This document shows, piece after piece, positions 25,799 to 34,067 of a DNA stretch of 64,000 bases. Source of the stretch: Halosolutus halophilus (GTDB taxonomy: Archaea; Halobacteriota; Halobacteria; Halobacteriales; Natrialbaceae); contig NZ_CP094974.1 of NCBI RefSeq assembly GCF_022869805.1, forward strand, positions 434,001-498,000, given 5' to 3'. Each line of letters opens with the position of its first letter. Within the stretch, counting starts at the first letter, position 1. A program made the position numbers and the translations under genes. The notes under the pieces are model-generated. The model ran no database searches, was not told the DNA's origin, and saw only the letters and a program-made list of their open reading frames with translations.

Positions 25799-26722
25799 GT
25801 GAACCGCACGGACCTCGAGGTGACGCCGATCGCCGCGCTGGCGTTTGCGGTGTTCGCCGCCAGCACCAGCGCGATCCTCGTCCGCTGGAGTACGGCCCCG
25901 AGTTCCATCGCGGCGTTCTACCGGGTGCTGTTCACGACCGCACTCATCGCACCGATCGCATTCCTGTCCTACTGGGACGAGTTCGGCCGACTCTCGTGGA
26001 CCGATCTCGGCTTCGCGATCGTCGCCGGCGTCGCGCTCGCGGTCCACTTCGCGGCCTGGTTCGAGAGCCTGAACCACACGAGCGTCGCCGCCAGCGTGAC
26101 GCTCGTCCAGACCCAACCGATCTTCGTGGCGCTCGGGGCGGCGCTGGTGCTCGGTGAACGCGTCAGCCGCGAAACGGTCGTCGGCATCGCCGTCGCGATC
26201 GTGGGCGCGGCGGCGATGTCGTTCGGCGACGCCGGCGAGGCGCCGATCTCGGACACGACGCTGTACGGGAACTCGCTCGCCCTCCTCGGGGCGATCACCG
26301 TCGCGGGCTACGTGCTCGCCGGGCGATCGATCCGCCAGCGCGTCTCGCTGTTTCCCTACGTGACCGTCGTCTACACCGCCTGCGCGCTGACGCTCGCGCT
26401 CCTGGTGGGCGTGCAGGGTCACGCGTACCTCGCCTATGCGCCTCGCGAGTGGCTGCTGTTTCTCGGGATGGCCGTCGGCCCCGGGATCCTCGGTCACACG
26501 ATCGTCAACTGGGTTCTGAAACACCTCGAGTCGGTCGTGGTGAGCGTCGCCTGGCTCGGGGAACCCGTCGGCGCGACGCTGCTCGCGCTGGTTCTGCTCG
26601 CCGAGGTGCCCGACGCGATCACGATCGCGGGCGGGGTGATCGTCCTCGCGGGAATCTACGTGACGACGATCGAGCGAGAGCGACGGCACGGGCCGGACGA
26701 CGCGCCAGCAACGGACGACTGA
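25799..26722 (+). CDS. EamA/DMT superfamily transporter
   Basis: 307-residue integral membrane protein with ten hydrophobic segments in two EamA repeats, the layout of drug/metabolite exporters. Repeat one contains TSAILVRWS and YRVLFTTALIAPIAF. Its end has ASVTLVQTQPIFVALGAALVLGERVS, and repeat two ends with SVAWLGEPVGATLLALVLLAEVP and GGVIVLAGIY. GTG at 25799 is the likely start; the frame is open 16 codons further up to an ATG that begins a basic stretch without hydrophobic character. Substrate unknown (amino acids or other metabolites are typical). Confidence 0.9.
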   Translation: MNRTDLEVTPIAALAFAVFAASTSAILVRWSTAPSSIAAFYRVLFTTALIAPIAFLSYWDEFGRLSWTDLGFAIVAGVALAVHFAAWFESLNHTSVAASVTLVQTQPIFVALGAALVLGERVSRETVVGIAVAIVGAAAMSFGDAGEAPISDTTLYGNSLALLGAITVAGYVLAGRSIRQRVSLFPYVTVVYTACALTLALLVGVQGHAYLAYAPREWLLFLGMAVGPGILGHTIVNWVLKHLESVVVSVAWLGEPVGATLLALVLLAEVPDAITIAGGVIVLAGIYVTTIERERRHGPDDAPATDD

Positions 26723-26762
26723 GGGTCCGGTCGCCGTGCCGGTTCCGCCGTTCGTGCAGTCC

Positions 26763-27491
26763 TCACTCGTCGACGTAGGACGGCCGTTCCGCGTATTCGA
26801 TCGGATCGCGAACCCCGATATTCTGGAACGCCTGCAGCCGGAAGGCGCAGGCGTCGCAGGTGCCACAGGCCGGTTCCTCGTCGCGGTAGCAACTCCAGGT
26901 GTGTTCGTACGGGACTCCGAGGTCGATCCCGTGGTCGGCGATTTCGGTCTTCGACCAGTCGACGAACGGCGCTTCGATCGCGATGTCGGTCTCGGGTTTC
27001 GTCCCGACGTCGACCACCCGTTCGAAGGCCTCGAAGAATTCGGGACGGCAGTCGGGATACCCCGAGAAGTCCTCGCTGTGGGCGCCGATGAAGACGGCGT
27101 CGCAATCGTTCGCCTCGGCGTAGGAGACCGCCATCGCGAGCAGGTTCGCGTTCCGGAACGGGACGTAGGAGGTTGGAATCTCGTCGCTCTCGAGGTCGGC
27201 CTCCGCGACGCTCATCTCCTCGTCGGTGAGACTCGACGCACCGATCGCCGAGAGGTGGCCGGTCTCGATTTGCAAGAAGTCGGCGGCGTCGAGTTCCTCG
27301 GCGAGGCGGCGAGCGCACTCGAGTTCCCGGTCTTCGGTGCGCTGGCCGTAGGAGGTGTGCAGGGCGTAGATCTCGTATCCCCGGTCGCGGGCCACGGAGG
27401 CGGCGGTGGCGCTGTCCATGCCGCCGGAGAGGAGGACGACGGCGCGTTTGGCGGGCGATTCGTCGGGCGTGGGAGCGGTGGCGTCGGTCAT
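26763..27491 (-). CDS. queC: 7-cyano-7-deazaguanine (preQ0) synthase QueC
   Basis: ATP-dependent conversion of 7-carboxy-7-deazaguanine to preQ0, the precursor that archaeal TGT inserts at position 15 of tRNA to make archaeosine. The 242-residue protein has the PP-loop LLSGGMDSATAASVA near the N-terminus, RNANLLAMAVSYAE, and a zinc site CYRDEEPACGTCDACAFR (four cysteines). ATG at 27491 is the start; the frame runs open much further but overlaps queE. It is the last gene of queD-queE-queC, 26 bases after queE. Confidence 0.95.
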   Translation of the reverse strand: MTDATAPTPDESPAKRAVVLLSGGMDSATAASVARDRGYEIYALHTSYGQRTEDRELECARRLAEELDAADFLQIETGHLSAIGASSLTDEEMSVAEADLESDEIPTSYVPFRNANLLAMAVSYAEANDCDAVFIGAHSEDFSGYPDCRPEFFEAFERVVDVGTKPETDIAIEAPFVDWSKTEIADHGIDLGVPYEHTWSCYRDEEPACGTCDACAFRLQAFQNIGVRDPIEYAERPSYVDE

Positions 27492-27517
27492 CGTGAATCG
27501 ATCGGCAGTACGGTCGG

Positions 27518-28312
27518 TTACGTCTCGGGCGCGTCGTTCCAGAGATCGACGTGGAGTCGGGGCGTGTACCGGAACCCGTGTTCCATCGCGAGGTCGGCGA
27601 CGCGGTTGCGCGTCTCCGCGAGTCGCTCCCGGGTCGCGCCCTCGGGCATCAGGAGCACGTCGTCGTCGCCGATCGTGGCGTCCGTAACACCGCGAAGATC
27701 GGCGAGCAACTCGCGTATCTCCGGCAGGTCGTCCGCGTCGGTGACGACGAACTTCAACTGGACGTCGTAGGCCTCGACGAGCCCCGTCAGCGCGTCGAGG
27801 TCGATCCGATCGTCCTCGTGGCGGTCCGCCCACTCGCCGTCGCCTTTCGGGTCTCGATCGGCCGTCGGCGTGCTGCTCGCGAGTTTCGGGCTGATCGAGG
27901 CGAGGTCGATCGGAGCGTCCCGGTAGATCGTCCCGTTCGTCTCGACGGTGGCGTGGTACCCCCGCTCGTCGAGCGCCTCGAGCAACGCCACGCTCGCGTC
28001 GTGGATCATGGGCTCGCCGCCCGTGAGGACGACGTGATCGGCCGCTTCGTGGGACTCGATCCGGTCGACGATATCGTCGACGCCCAGCCACGCGTGTGTG
28101 GGTTCCCAGGAGGTGTGATAGGAATCGCAGAACCAGCACCGGAGGTTACAGCCGCTCGTCCGAACGAACACCGAGGGGACGCCGGCGAGCGTTCCCTCTC
28201 CCTGCAGCGAGTAGAACAACTCGTTGATCGGGAGGCTGTCGGTCGCGTCGTCCGGCGCATTGCCGGGAGTGGCGCTCACGTCGCCCAGATCGGCCGAATC
28301 GGAAACGGGCAT
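27518..28312 (-). CDS. queE: 7-carboxy-7-deazaguanine synthase QueE (radical SAM)
   Basis: Radical SAM enzyme converting 6-carboxytetrahydropterin to 7-carboxy-7-deazaguanine. The 264 residues contain the QueE-specific hallmark NELFYSLQGEG followed by the cluster motif SGCNLRCWFC with Cys55, Cys59 and Cys62. The glycine-rich GGEPM of the radical SAM barrel appears near residue 98. It lies one base after queD and 26 bases before queC. The C-terminal part ENRF-like substrate loop cannot be checked, but all catalytic features are present. Confidence 0.95.
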   Translation of the reverse strand: MPVSDSADLGDVSATPGNAPDDATDSLPINELFYSLQGEGTLAGVPSVFVRTSGCNLRCWFCDSYHTSWEPTHAWLGVDDIVDRIESHEAADHVVLTGGEPMIHDASVALLEALDERGYHATVETNGTIYRDAPIDLASISPKLASSTPTADRDPKGDGEWADRHEDDRIDLDALTGLVEAYDVQLKFVVTDADDLPEIRELLADLRGVTDATIGDDDVLLMPEGATRERLAETRNRVADLAMEHGFRYTPRLHVDLWNDAPET

Positions 28313-28313
28313 C

Positions 28314-28793
28314 TCAGAACCGACCCCCGCCGCAGAGTTCGCTGGTCTCGTTGACCTGGACTGCGACGTCGGTGACGGTGTCGGGAAGCGCAGCGCTCAG
28401 TTTCTCCTCGAGGAGGACGCTCATGACCTCCGCCGTCGGCGGATGTTCGAGGACGATCACGGCGTCGTCGTCGCCGGCCGCTTCGAACGCCTCGACGAGC
28501 GGATCGCCCGCCTCGAGGAGGAACCTGTGATCCCACTCGTCGATCACCTCGGTAATATCAGCTTTGTCGGCGATCCATCCCGCCTCGGTGAGTTCGCCCG
28601 TCACGGTGACGGCGATCTCGTAGTTGTGCCCGTGCGGCCGCGAGCACTTCCCGTCGTGGTGCAGGATCCGATGCCCGGCGCTGATCCTGATCGGCCTATC
28701 GCGCCCCACGCGGAGGACCCGTCGCGTGCCGACGACGGGGTCGTCGGCTCCCGCCTCGTCGATCGACTCGTCCGCATCGGCGTCACTAATCAT
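28314..28793 (-). CDS. queD: 6-carboxytetrahydropterin synthase QueD
   Basis: First dedicated step of 7-deazaguanine synthesis, from dihydroneopterin triphosphate. The 159-residue protein has zinc ligands His41 in SAGHRI and His54/His56 in RPHGHNY, and catalytic Cys50 in DGKCSRPHGH. A later WDHRFLLEAGDP segment holds the catalytic Asp/His, and the glutamate in TSELCGGG near the end binds pterin. An acidic 30-residue N-terminus is an addition common in haloarchaea. It heads the queDEC operon; its promoter contains a perfect 20-base palindrome. The start ATG at 28793 fits a leaderless transcript. Confidence 0.93.
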   Translation of the reverse strand: MISDADADESIDEAGADDPVVGTRRVLRVGRDRPIRISAGHRILHHDGKCSRPHGHNYEIAVTVTGELTEAGWIADKADITEVIDEWDHRFLLEAGDPLVEAFEAAGDDDAVIVLEHPPTAEVMSVLLEEKLSAALPDTVTDVAVQVNETSELCGGGRF

Positions 28794-28798
28794 ACCAC

Positions 28799-28822
28799 AG
28801 TATTCCCGAGGGAATACTTAAC
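28799..28822 (-). promoter_or_regulatory. Promoter and palindromic operator candidate of queDEC
   Basis: AGTATTCCCGAGGGAATACT (28799-28818) is a perfect 9-2-9 inverted repeat. On the minus strand it overlaps the TATA-like GTTAAGTATT (28813-28822) and ends five bases before the queD ATG. A protein bound there would block polymerase, so repression of archaeosine precursor synthesis is the simplest reading. The regulator is not known. Confidence 0.6.
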
Positions 28823-28991
28823 TCTGATCGATCGGCGCGTGTACTCACGCAGGTCGATCATCTTGAGAGGCCGCTCATCGTGAGCGGCGTCTCACCGCGC
28901 TGGCACGCGACGTGGACGAGACGTCGGGTCTCACCGAGAACGGGCGGAGACGACTCGTAACGGACTGTCGACGGCGGTCAGTTCTTGTGGC

Positions 28992-29348
28992 TCAATCCTC
29001 GAGCTGGTCCTGGAGCCTGTTTTTGGCCTCCGTCCGGCGCTTGCGCGAGAACTCCGGCTGGTCGTTCGAGAAGTCGACCTCGATTTCGTCGACCGTTCGT
29101 CGGTAGATGTTCGTTCGGCGTCCCTCCTCGGAGAGCTGCCGCCCTTCGCAGGTCAGCAGCCCCGCGTCGACGAGTTCCTCGATCCGACGGTAGCAGGTCG
29201 CGATCGGGATCTCGATGTCGTCGCTCAGTGCCTGTGCGGACTTCGGAGTCCCGGCCGCACAGAGGATCTCCGCGCTATACTTGCTTCCCAGTGCCGAGAG
29301 GATCGCACCCGAATCCGGATCGTCTTGCTTCGTCCCGCCACGTGACAT
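28992..29348 (-). CDS. Winged-helix transcriptional regulator (ArsR-like)
   Basis: 118-residue DNA-binding protein: SGAILSALGSKYSAEILCAAGTPKSAQALSDDIEIPIATCYRRIEELVDAGLL spans an ArsR/MarR-like winged helix with recognition helix IPIATCYRRIEEL. The C-terminus, RKRRTEAKNRLQDQLED, is basic and helical. It is a typical haloarchaeal regulator of unknown target. It lies about 200 bases upstream of queD on the same strand, so it could be the factor acting on the queD palindrome, but that is only proximity. A TATA-like GATAATTAG lies about 25 bases before its ATG. Confidence 0.85.
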   Translation of the reverse strand: MSRGGTKQDDPDSGAILSALGSKYSAEILCAAGTPKSAQALSDDIEIPIATCYRRIEELVDAGLLTCEGRQLSEEGRRTNIYRRTVDEIEVDFSNDQPEFSRKRRTEAKNRLQDQLED

Positions 29349-29497
29349 CGTTGGGGAGTTACTAATTATCAGAATTGAATCTTGTGGTTATCGTGAGTCT
29401 CAGTTCAGCTTGACTGTCACGACTGGAGTGACGAACCGGACGTGGTCGGGGCCGGCGGGACGAGAGCCATTTCACGTGTCAGTTCGAAGGGACCGGT

Positions 29498-30181
29498 ATG
29501 AACGTCGCGGTGGTCACGGTCGGGGACGAACTGCTCGCGGGACGAACGGCGGACACGAACTCCACGTGGCTCTGTGAACGGCTCGCCGAGCGCGGCGTCG
29601 GCGTCGAACGGATCACGACGGTCCCGGATCGCGTCGCGGACATCGCGCGCGTCGTCAACGAGTATCGCGCGGCGTACGACGCGGTCATCGTCACCGGCGG
29701 CCTCGGGCCGACCCACGACGACGTGACCATGGAGGGCGTCGCCGCGGCCCTCGGCCGCGACCTCGAGGAACACGAGGCGGCCCTCGCGTGGCTCGAGGAG
29801 AACGGCTACTCGCGGGCCGATCTGACGGAGGGGACGACGGAGTTGCCGGCCGGAGCGCGGGCGCTCCACAACGAAGCGGGCGTCGCGCCCGGCGCGGTCA
29901 TCGAGGGGGTCTACGTCCTGCCCGGCGTGCCGGAGGAGATGAAGACGATGTTCGAGACGATCGCGCCCGAGTTCGCGGGCGAACCCACCTACCGGGAGGA
30001 AGTGGTCGCGGCCGAACCGGAGAGCGCGTTACTCGATCGCATCGCGCAGTTGCGCCGGGAGTTCGACGTCTCCGTCGGCAGCTATCCCGGCGAGTCGGTC
30101 CGGATCTCGATCGAGAGCACGGACGAGACGACCGCAGCGGCTGCTGCGGCGTGGCTTCGCGATCGGGTCGAGTCCCCGTGA
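29498..30181 (+). CDS. CinA N-terminal/molybdopterin-binding (MoaB/Mog-like) domain protein
   Basis: 227-residue cytoplasmic protein matching the first domain of CinA: VAVVTVGDELLAGRTADTNS at the N-terminus, the family motif VIVTGGLGPTHDDVT near residue 67, and LPGVPEEMKTMF near residue 148. Archaeal members lack the C-terminal deamidase domain of bacterial CinA, so this is a COG1058-type protein; related enzymes hydrolyse ADP-ribose or FAD. Start ATG at 29498 is followed directly by the family N-terminus. It has no clear operon partner. Confidence 0.9.
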   Translation: MNVAVVTVGDELLAGRTADTNSTWLCERLAERGVGVERITTVPDRVADIARVVNEYRAAYDAVIVTGGLGPTHDDVTMEGVAAALGRDLEEHEAALAWLEENGYSRADLTEGTTELPAGARALHNEAGVAPGAVIEGVYVLPGVPEEMKTMFETIAPEFAGEPTYREEVVAAEPESALLDRIAQLRREFDVSVGSYPGESVRISIESTDETTAAAAAAWLRDRVESP

Positions 30182-30212
30182 CGGCCAGCCCCTGGTGGCG
30201 GCCCGACGGCTG

Positions 30213-30335
30213 TCAGCGGTAGAGGTAGATCAGCCAGACGACGGCGACCAGGAGACCGAGGAGTAGCGTTCCCCAACCGACGAGTCCGATCGGCAGCGGC
30301 GTCTCCGCTGCAAGTGGCAGGACGAGTTCGTTCAT
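30213..30335 (-). CDS. 40-residue single-span membrane protein
   Basis: Short frame with ATG at 30333-30335 and TGA at 30213-30215. It reads MNELVLPLAAETPLPIGLVG, then a hydrophobic segment WGTLLLGLLVAVVWLIYLYR. The composition (acidic/neutral outside, one clean 20-residue span, basic end) is that of real haloarchaeal small membrane proteins rather than a chance frame. Its upstream region reads GGGGCACGG with an AT-poor promoter; a TTAAGG element lies about 25 bases before the start. Function unknown. Confidence 0.5.
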   Translation of the reverse strand: MNELVLPLAAETPLPIGLVGWGTLLLGLLVAVVWLIYLYR

Positions 30336-30463
30336 ACTCGCCGGTCGGTTCCGTGCCCCCTTAATGTTTCAGATACTGGACGACCGTCGGCTGACAGTAC
30401 TCCGAGACGGCGGCGTCTCGCCGGACCACACGGCTCTTTGCGTCGGCCCGTCATACCCCAGTC

Positions 30464-31600
30464 ATGGACGCTCTCGGTGTCGTCGTCAACCCGATCGCGG
30501 GGATGGGCGGGCGGGTCGGCCTGAAGGGTACCGACGGGAACGTCGCGGAGGCGCGCCGTCGGGGTGCGGAACCGCGAGCGCCCGATCGGGCGCGGACCGC
30601 GCTGTCGGCGCTGCGTCGCCGCCAGCCGGACTGTACCGTCTACACGGCAGCGACCGTGATGGGCGAGTACGCGGCTCGCGAGGCGGGGTACGAACCCGAG
30701 GTGGTGTACGAACCCGGCGCGGCGAGTGCCGACGAGGAACCGGCGGACGGGCCGGACGCCGCGACCGACGCGGTCGATCCCGCCGACCCCGGGACGTCGG
30801 CCGAGGACACCCGCGCTGCGGTCCGGGCGTTCCTCGACCACGACGTCGACCTGGTTCTGTTCGTCGGCGGCGACGGGACGGCGGTCGACGTGGCCGACGT
30901 TCTCGAGGCCGACGGGGGCGAGACCCCGATGCTCGGGGTGCCCGCGGGCGTCAAGATCTACTCGTCGGTGTTCGGCGTCACGCCGGCGGACGCCGGTCGG
31001 ATCGCCGCCGAGTTCGAACGGGTCGAGGACCGCGAAGTCAACGACATCGACGAGGCGGCCTACCGCGAGGGCGAGGTCCGGTCGGAACTGAAGGCAATCG
31101 TGCCGGTCCCCGTCGCGCCGGACGTCCAGTCGGGCAAACAGGTGGCGAGCGGAAGCGTCGACTCGCTGGCGTCCGGGTTCGCCCGCGAAATCGATCCCGA
31201 TCGGACCTACGTCTTCGGTCCCGGCAGCACCGTCGGAGCGATCGAGTCCGAACTGGGGATCGATCCCTCCCCGCTCGGCGTCGACGTCTGGCGCGAAGGC
31301 GAGGTCCTCGCGCGCGACGCCTCGGAGTCCGAGATCCTCGCGGTCCTCGCGGAACCGGCGACGATCGTGGTCTCCCCGATCGGCGGTCAGGGCTTCATCT
31401 TCGGTCGCGGAAACCACCAGATCTCGCCGGCGGTGATCGACCGGGCCGACGAGATCGAGGTCGTCGCCTCCGGGGACAAACTCGACGGGATCGGCGCGCT
31501 CCGGGTCGACACCGACGACGAGGGCGTAGACGAGGAGTTACGCGGCTGGCAGCAGGTCCGAACGGGCCGGTTCACGACGCGACTCGTGAAGGTCGTTTGA
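30464..31600 (+). CDS. ATP-NAD/AcoX kinase-like protein, haloarchaeal type
   Basis: 378-residue cytoplasmic protein of the NAD-kinase fold. It starts with LGVVVNPIAGMGGRVGLKGTDG, and the nucleotide site is VLFVGGDGTAVDVADVL near residue 133. MLGVPAGVKIYSSVFG follows, then GPGSTVGAIESELG near residue 255 and SPIGGQGFIFGRGNHQISP near residue 305. This set matches the archaeal ATP-NAD kinase-like group related to AcoX, longer than canonical NAD kinase. An acidic, Asp/Ala-rich insert near residues 85-110 is a halophilic addition. Substrate not established. It is a distant relative of the AcoX-like protein at 16618. Confidence 0.85.
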   Translation: MDALGVVVNPIAGMGGRVGLKGTDGNVAEARRRGAEPRAPDRARTALSALRRRQPDCTVYTAATVMGEYAAREAGYEPEVVYEPGAASADEEPADGPDAATDAVDPADPGTSAEDTRAAVRAFLDHDVDLVLFVGGDGTAVDVADVLEADGGETPMLGVPAGVKIYSSVFGVTPADAGRIAAEFERVEDREVNDIDEAAYREGEVRSELKAIVPVPVAPDVQSGKQVASGSVDSLASGFAREIDPDRTYVFGPGSTVGAIESELGIDPSPLGVDVWREGEVLARDASESEILAVLAEPATIVVSPIGGQGFIFGRGNHQISPAVIDRADEIEVVASGDKLDGIGALRVDTDDEGVDEELRGWQQVRTGRFTTRLVKVV

Positions 31601-31716
31601 ACTCGTGGCGATCGTACGACGACGATCGACCGGCGGGGTCGACCGGCCCCATATAAGGTATACTCGAATTCGACACTTCAGATCAACCATATAACTATCG
31701 CGACCCGCTGTAATGA

Positions 31717-31724
31717 GTATATAG
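31717..31724 (+). promoter_or_regulatory. TATA element of the AbrB-PhoU gene
   Basis: GTATATAG lies about 40 bases before the ATG at 31760 and predicts a leader of about 14 bases. A second AT-rich CATATAAC sits at 31688-31695. Confidence 0.5.
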
Positions 31725-31759
31725 TCAAGATTAAGGTCGGGTCAATCCTACCGAGTGGT

Positions 31760-32791
31760 ATGGAAACGCGGAAAGTGCAGCGACTGGGTCCGTCGACGCT
31801 GGCGATGACCCTCCCCGCCGAGTGGGCCAGCGAACACGACGTCGAGAAAGGCGACGAGGTATCGCTGCGAACCAGCGGCAAGGGCACGCTGACGGTGATG
31901 CCCGAGTCCGCGAGTTCGGAGGAGACGGAAGCGATCATCCATTCGGACGATCTCGACGCCGCCGCCGTCGAGCGTGCGATCGTCGCCCAGTACGTCCTCG
32001 GTCGGCGAGTCATCCGGATCGAGTGTGAAGACGGAGCGCTCGAGTCGGAGACGATCAACGCGGTCTACCAGGCAGAGACCCAGTTGATGGGACTCGGCGT
32101 CATCGAGGAGACCCCCGAAAGCATCTCGATCCGGTGTTCGGTCGATCCGGAGGACTTCACGCTCGACAACCTGCTCGAACGACTCGAGCGAACCGGGCAG
32201 ACGATGCGCAGCGAGGCGATCAAGGCCCTCGCACACGGCAATCCCGATCTCGCACAGCGTGCCCTCAACCGAGAACGACAGGCCAACAAGATCTTCGTGC
32301 TCCTGCTTCGGCTGATCTTCACCGCCTACCAGAATCCGAACCTCGCCCGCGCGGTCGGATTGAACAGCGGGTTCCCGCTCATCGGCTACCGATCGATCGC
32401 GAAGAACCTGGAACTCACCGCCGACAACGGCGAGGACATCGCGGACATCGTGATCGAGACCCCGGGCCACAGCCTCAACATCGACAGTTCCGTGATGCGC
32501 GAGATCCGGGACCTCAACGACCTGGTCGACGAGATCACCTCGAAAGCGGTCGAGGCGGCCGTCGAACGCGATTACGACAAGTCCAACGAGGTCCGGGAAC
32601 TCTTCCACGAGATCTCGAACCAGGAACAGAAGATCCTCACGGAACTGCCGGAGATGTCCAACGAGGACCTGTTGCGCGTCCGTGAGGTACTCGTCAGCCT
32701 CCAGCAAACCGCCCAGTACGCGATGCGAAACGCGGAGATCTCGGCGAACCTCGCACTGAACGAGGAGTCCGAGTACACGACGATCAACTGA
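31760..32791 (+). CDS. PhoU domain protein with N-terminal AbrB/SpoVT-type domain
   Basis: 343-residue regulator. Residues 1-50 (METRKVQRLGPSTLAMTLPA, then SEHDVEKGDEVSLR) form an AbrB/MazE-like swapped-hairpin DNA-binding domain. The remaining 280 residues are two helical PhoU repeats, for example RSEAIKALAHGNPDLAQRAL and VEAAVERDYDKSNEV. Such proteins in haloarchaea occur near phosphate transporters and act as phosphate-responsive regulators, but no pst genes lie within this window. The acidic E/D pairs typical of PhoU metal clusters are present around RDLNDLVDE. Start ATG 31760 agrees with the domain boundary. Confidence 0.9.
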   Translation: METRKVQRLGPSTLAMTLPAEWASEHDVEKGDEVSLRTSGKGTLTVMPESASSEETEAIIHSDDLDAAAVERAIVAQYVLGRRVIRIECEDGALESETINAVYQAETQLMGLGVIEETPESISIRCSVDPEDFTLDNLLERLERTGQTMRSEAIKALAHGNPDLAQRALNRERQANKIFVLLLRLIFTAYQNPNLARAVGLNSGFPLIGYRSIAKNLELTADNGEDIADIVIETPGHSLNIDSSVMREIRDLNDLVDEITSKAVEAAVERDYDKSNEVRELFHEISNQEQKILTELPEMSNEDLLRVREVLVSLQQTAQYAMRNAEISANLALNEESEYTTIN

Positions 32792-32940
32792 CCGGGCCGC
32801 GCTTCTCGCCCGCCCGATCGATCACGTCTATTCGTCAGCCGTCGATCCGCCGGTCGGCTGGCGACTTCTCGCACTCGCGCCCGGATCGAGGCGGCCGAGA
32901 AATGGATGCAATTAAGAAACCCTACCAGAAATCCTCGATC

Positions 32941-33129
32941 ATGGCTACGCAATCGGAGACGACGACGGACAAAGGCGTCGGGCTGACGCTCGCACTCGGT
33001 GCGATCGCGGTCATCGGTGCGGCACTGATGCTTGTCGGCGCGCCCGACATCGAGGCAGCCTGGGGCTTTGCCGCGGCCGTCCTCTTCAGTTCGTTCGCGG
33101 TCGTCGCGATCCACCTGTACTGGGACTGA
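32941..33129 (+). CDS. Small membrane protein, two hydrophobic segments
   Basis: 62-residue protein from the ATG at 32941: a polar MATQSETTTDKGVG start, then hydrophobic segments at about 14-34 and 41-59, ending HLYWD. Conserved haloarchaeal small membrane proteins look like this, but I recognise no named family. An alternative ATG 13 codons upstream is preceded by nothing useful. It is preceded by the AT-rich ATTAAGAAACC at 32910-32920, a possible TATA region for the 32941 start. Confidence 0.6.
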   Translation: MATQSETTTDKGVGLTLALGAIAVIGAALMLVGAPDIEAAWGFAAAVLFSSFAVVAIHLYWD

Positions 33130-33266
33130 TCGCTCGAAACCCACGCCGCCGGGATCGATCGCGGGGCGATCGACGGGCCCTGTGAGTCGCCGCCGGAGCC
33201 ACCGACGCCGTTTTCGGGGTTCGGATCGGCCGTTAAAAGTTAAGACTGCCGACGACCTAGTACACC

Positions 33267-33497
33267 GTGACGATGACCGACTACTCCGACGAAGAGCAGC
33301 GAATTCTCTCGTATCTCCGCGAGAGCGCCGCCCGCGGTGAGCAGTACTTCCGGGCGAAGAACATCGCGGATGCGATCGGACTCTCGTCGAAGCAAGTAGG
33401 GTCGCGGCTGCCACACCTCGCAGAGAAATCGGACGAGGTCGACATCGAGAAGTGGGGCCGGGCCCGATCGACGACCTGGCGAGTCACCATCAGCTGA
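33267..33497 (+). CDS. Small winged-helix protein
   Basis: 76-residue acidic protein with a compact winged helix: YSDEEQRILSYLRESAARGE, FRAKNIADAIGLSSKQVGSRLPHLAEKS, and a WGRARSTTWRV wing at the end. Haloarchaeal genomes carry this short family commonly with no known function. The recognition helix would be SSKQVGSRLPHL. The start could be the ATG two codons in (MTDYSDEE). A promoter-like TTAAAAGTTAAG lies at about 33232-33243, 25-30 bases before the start. Confidence 0.75.
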   Translation: MTMTDYSDEEQRILSYLRESAARGEQYFRAKNIADAIGLSSKQVGSRLPHLAEKSDEVDIEKWGRARSTTWRVTIS

Positions 33498-33632
33498 CCC
33501 GGACTGGAGTCGCGGTTCACGTCCCCGTCCCACTGACGGCCCCCGAACGTCTCGGATCGATCGTGCTACCCGGTCGGTCTCCCGGCCCATCGGTCCACGG
33601 CCTTTTTATCGGTCACACGCCCAGTTAGTAGC

Positions 33633-34067
33633 ATGACTGTACGGGTCGACCGTTCGTTCGAGGTGTCGGCGTCGCCCGAGCGAGTCTGGGAGTTCATCTC
33701 GGATCCGGAAAACCGCGCCCGGGCGATCAGCGTCGTCTCCGATTACACCGTCAGGGACGAGAATGGCCACAGGACGACCTGGCAGGTCGAGTTGCCCATC
33801 CCGCTCGTGCGGCGGACGGTCGCCGTCGACACCGAAGACGTCACGCGACGACCGCCGGAATACGTCGAGTTCATCGGTCGTTCCAAGGTAATGACCGTGA
33901 CCGGCGAACACACGGTCGTCGAAACCGACGACGGCACCCGACTCGACAATCGGTTCGTCGTCGACGGCAAACTCCCCGGCGTCGAGAAGTTCTTCAAGCG
34001 GAATCTCGACGACGAACTGGAAAACCTCCGCCGCGCGCTCGAGCGCGACCTTACGACCCACCGATGA
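33633..34067 (+). CDS. SRPBCC/CoxG-type protein
   Basis: 144-residue helix-grip protein: VRVDRSFEVSASPERVWEFISDPENRA at the N-terminus is the classic opening of the CoxG/polyketide-cyclase-like group. A C-terminal helix follows from VDGKLPGVEKFFKRNLDDELENLRRALE. The family binds lipids or hydrophobic ligands; no specific function can be assigned. The stop overlaps the ATG of the next gene by four bases, so the two are probably coexpressed. Confidence 0.85.
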   Translation: MTVRVDRSFEVSASPERVWEFISDPENRARAISVVSDYTVRDENGHRTTWQVELPIPLVRRTVAVDTEDVTRRPPEYVEFIGRSKVMTVTGEHTVVETDDGTRLDNRFVVDGKLPGVEKFFKRNLDDELENLRRALERDLTTHR

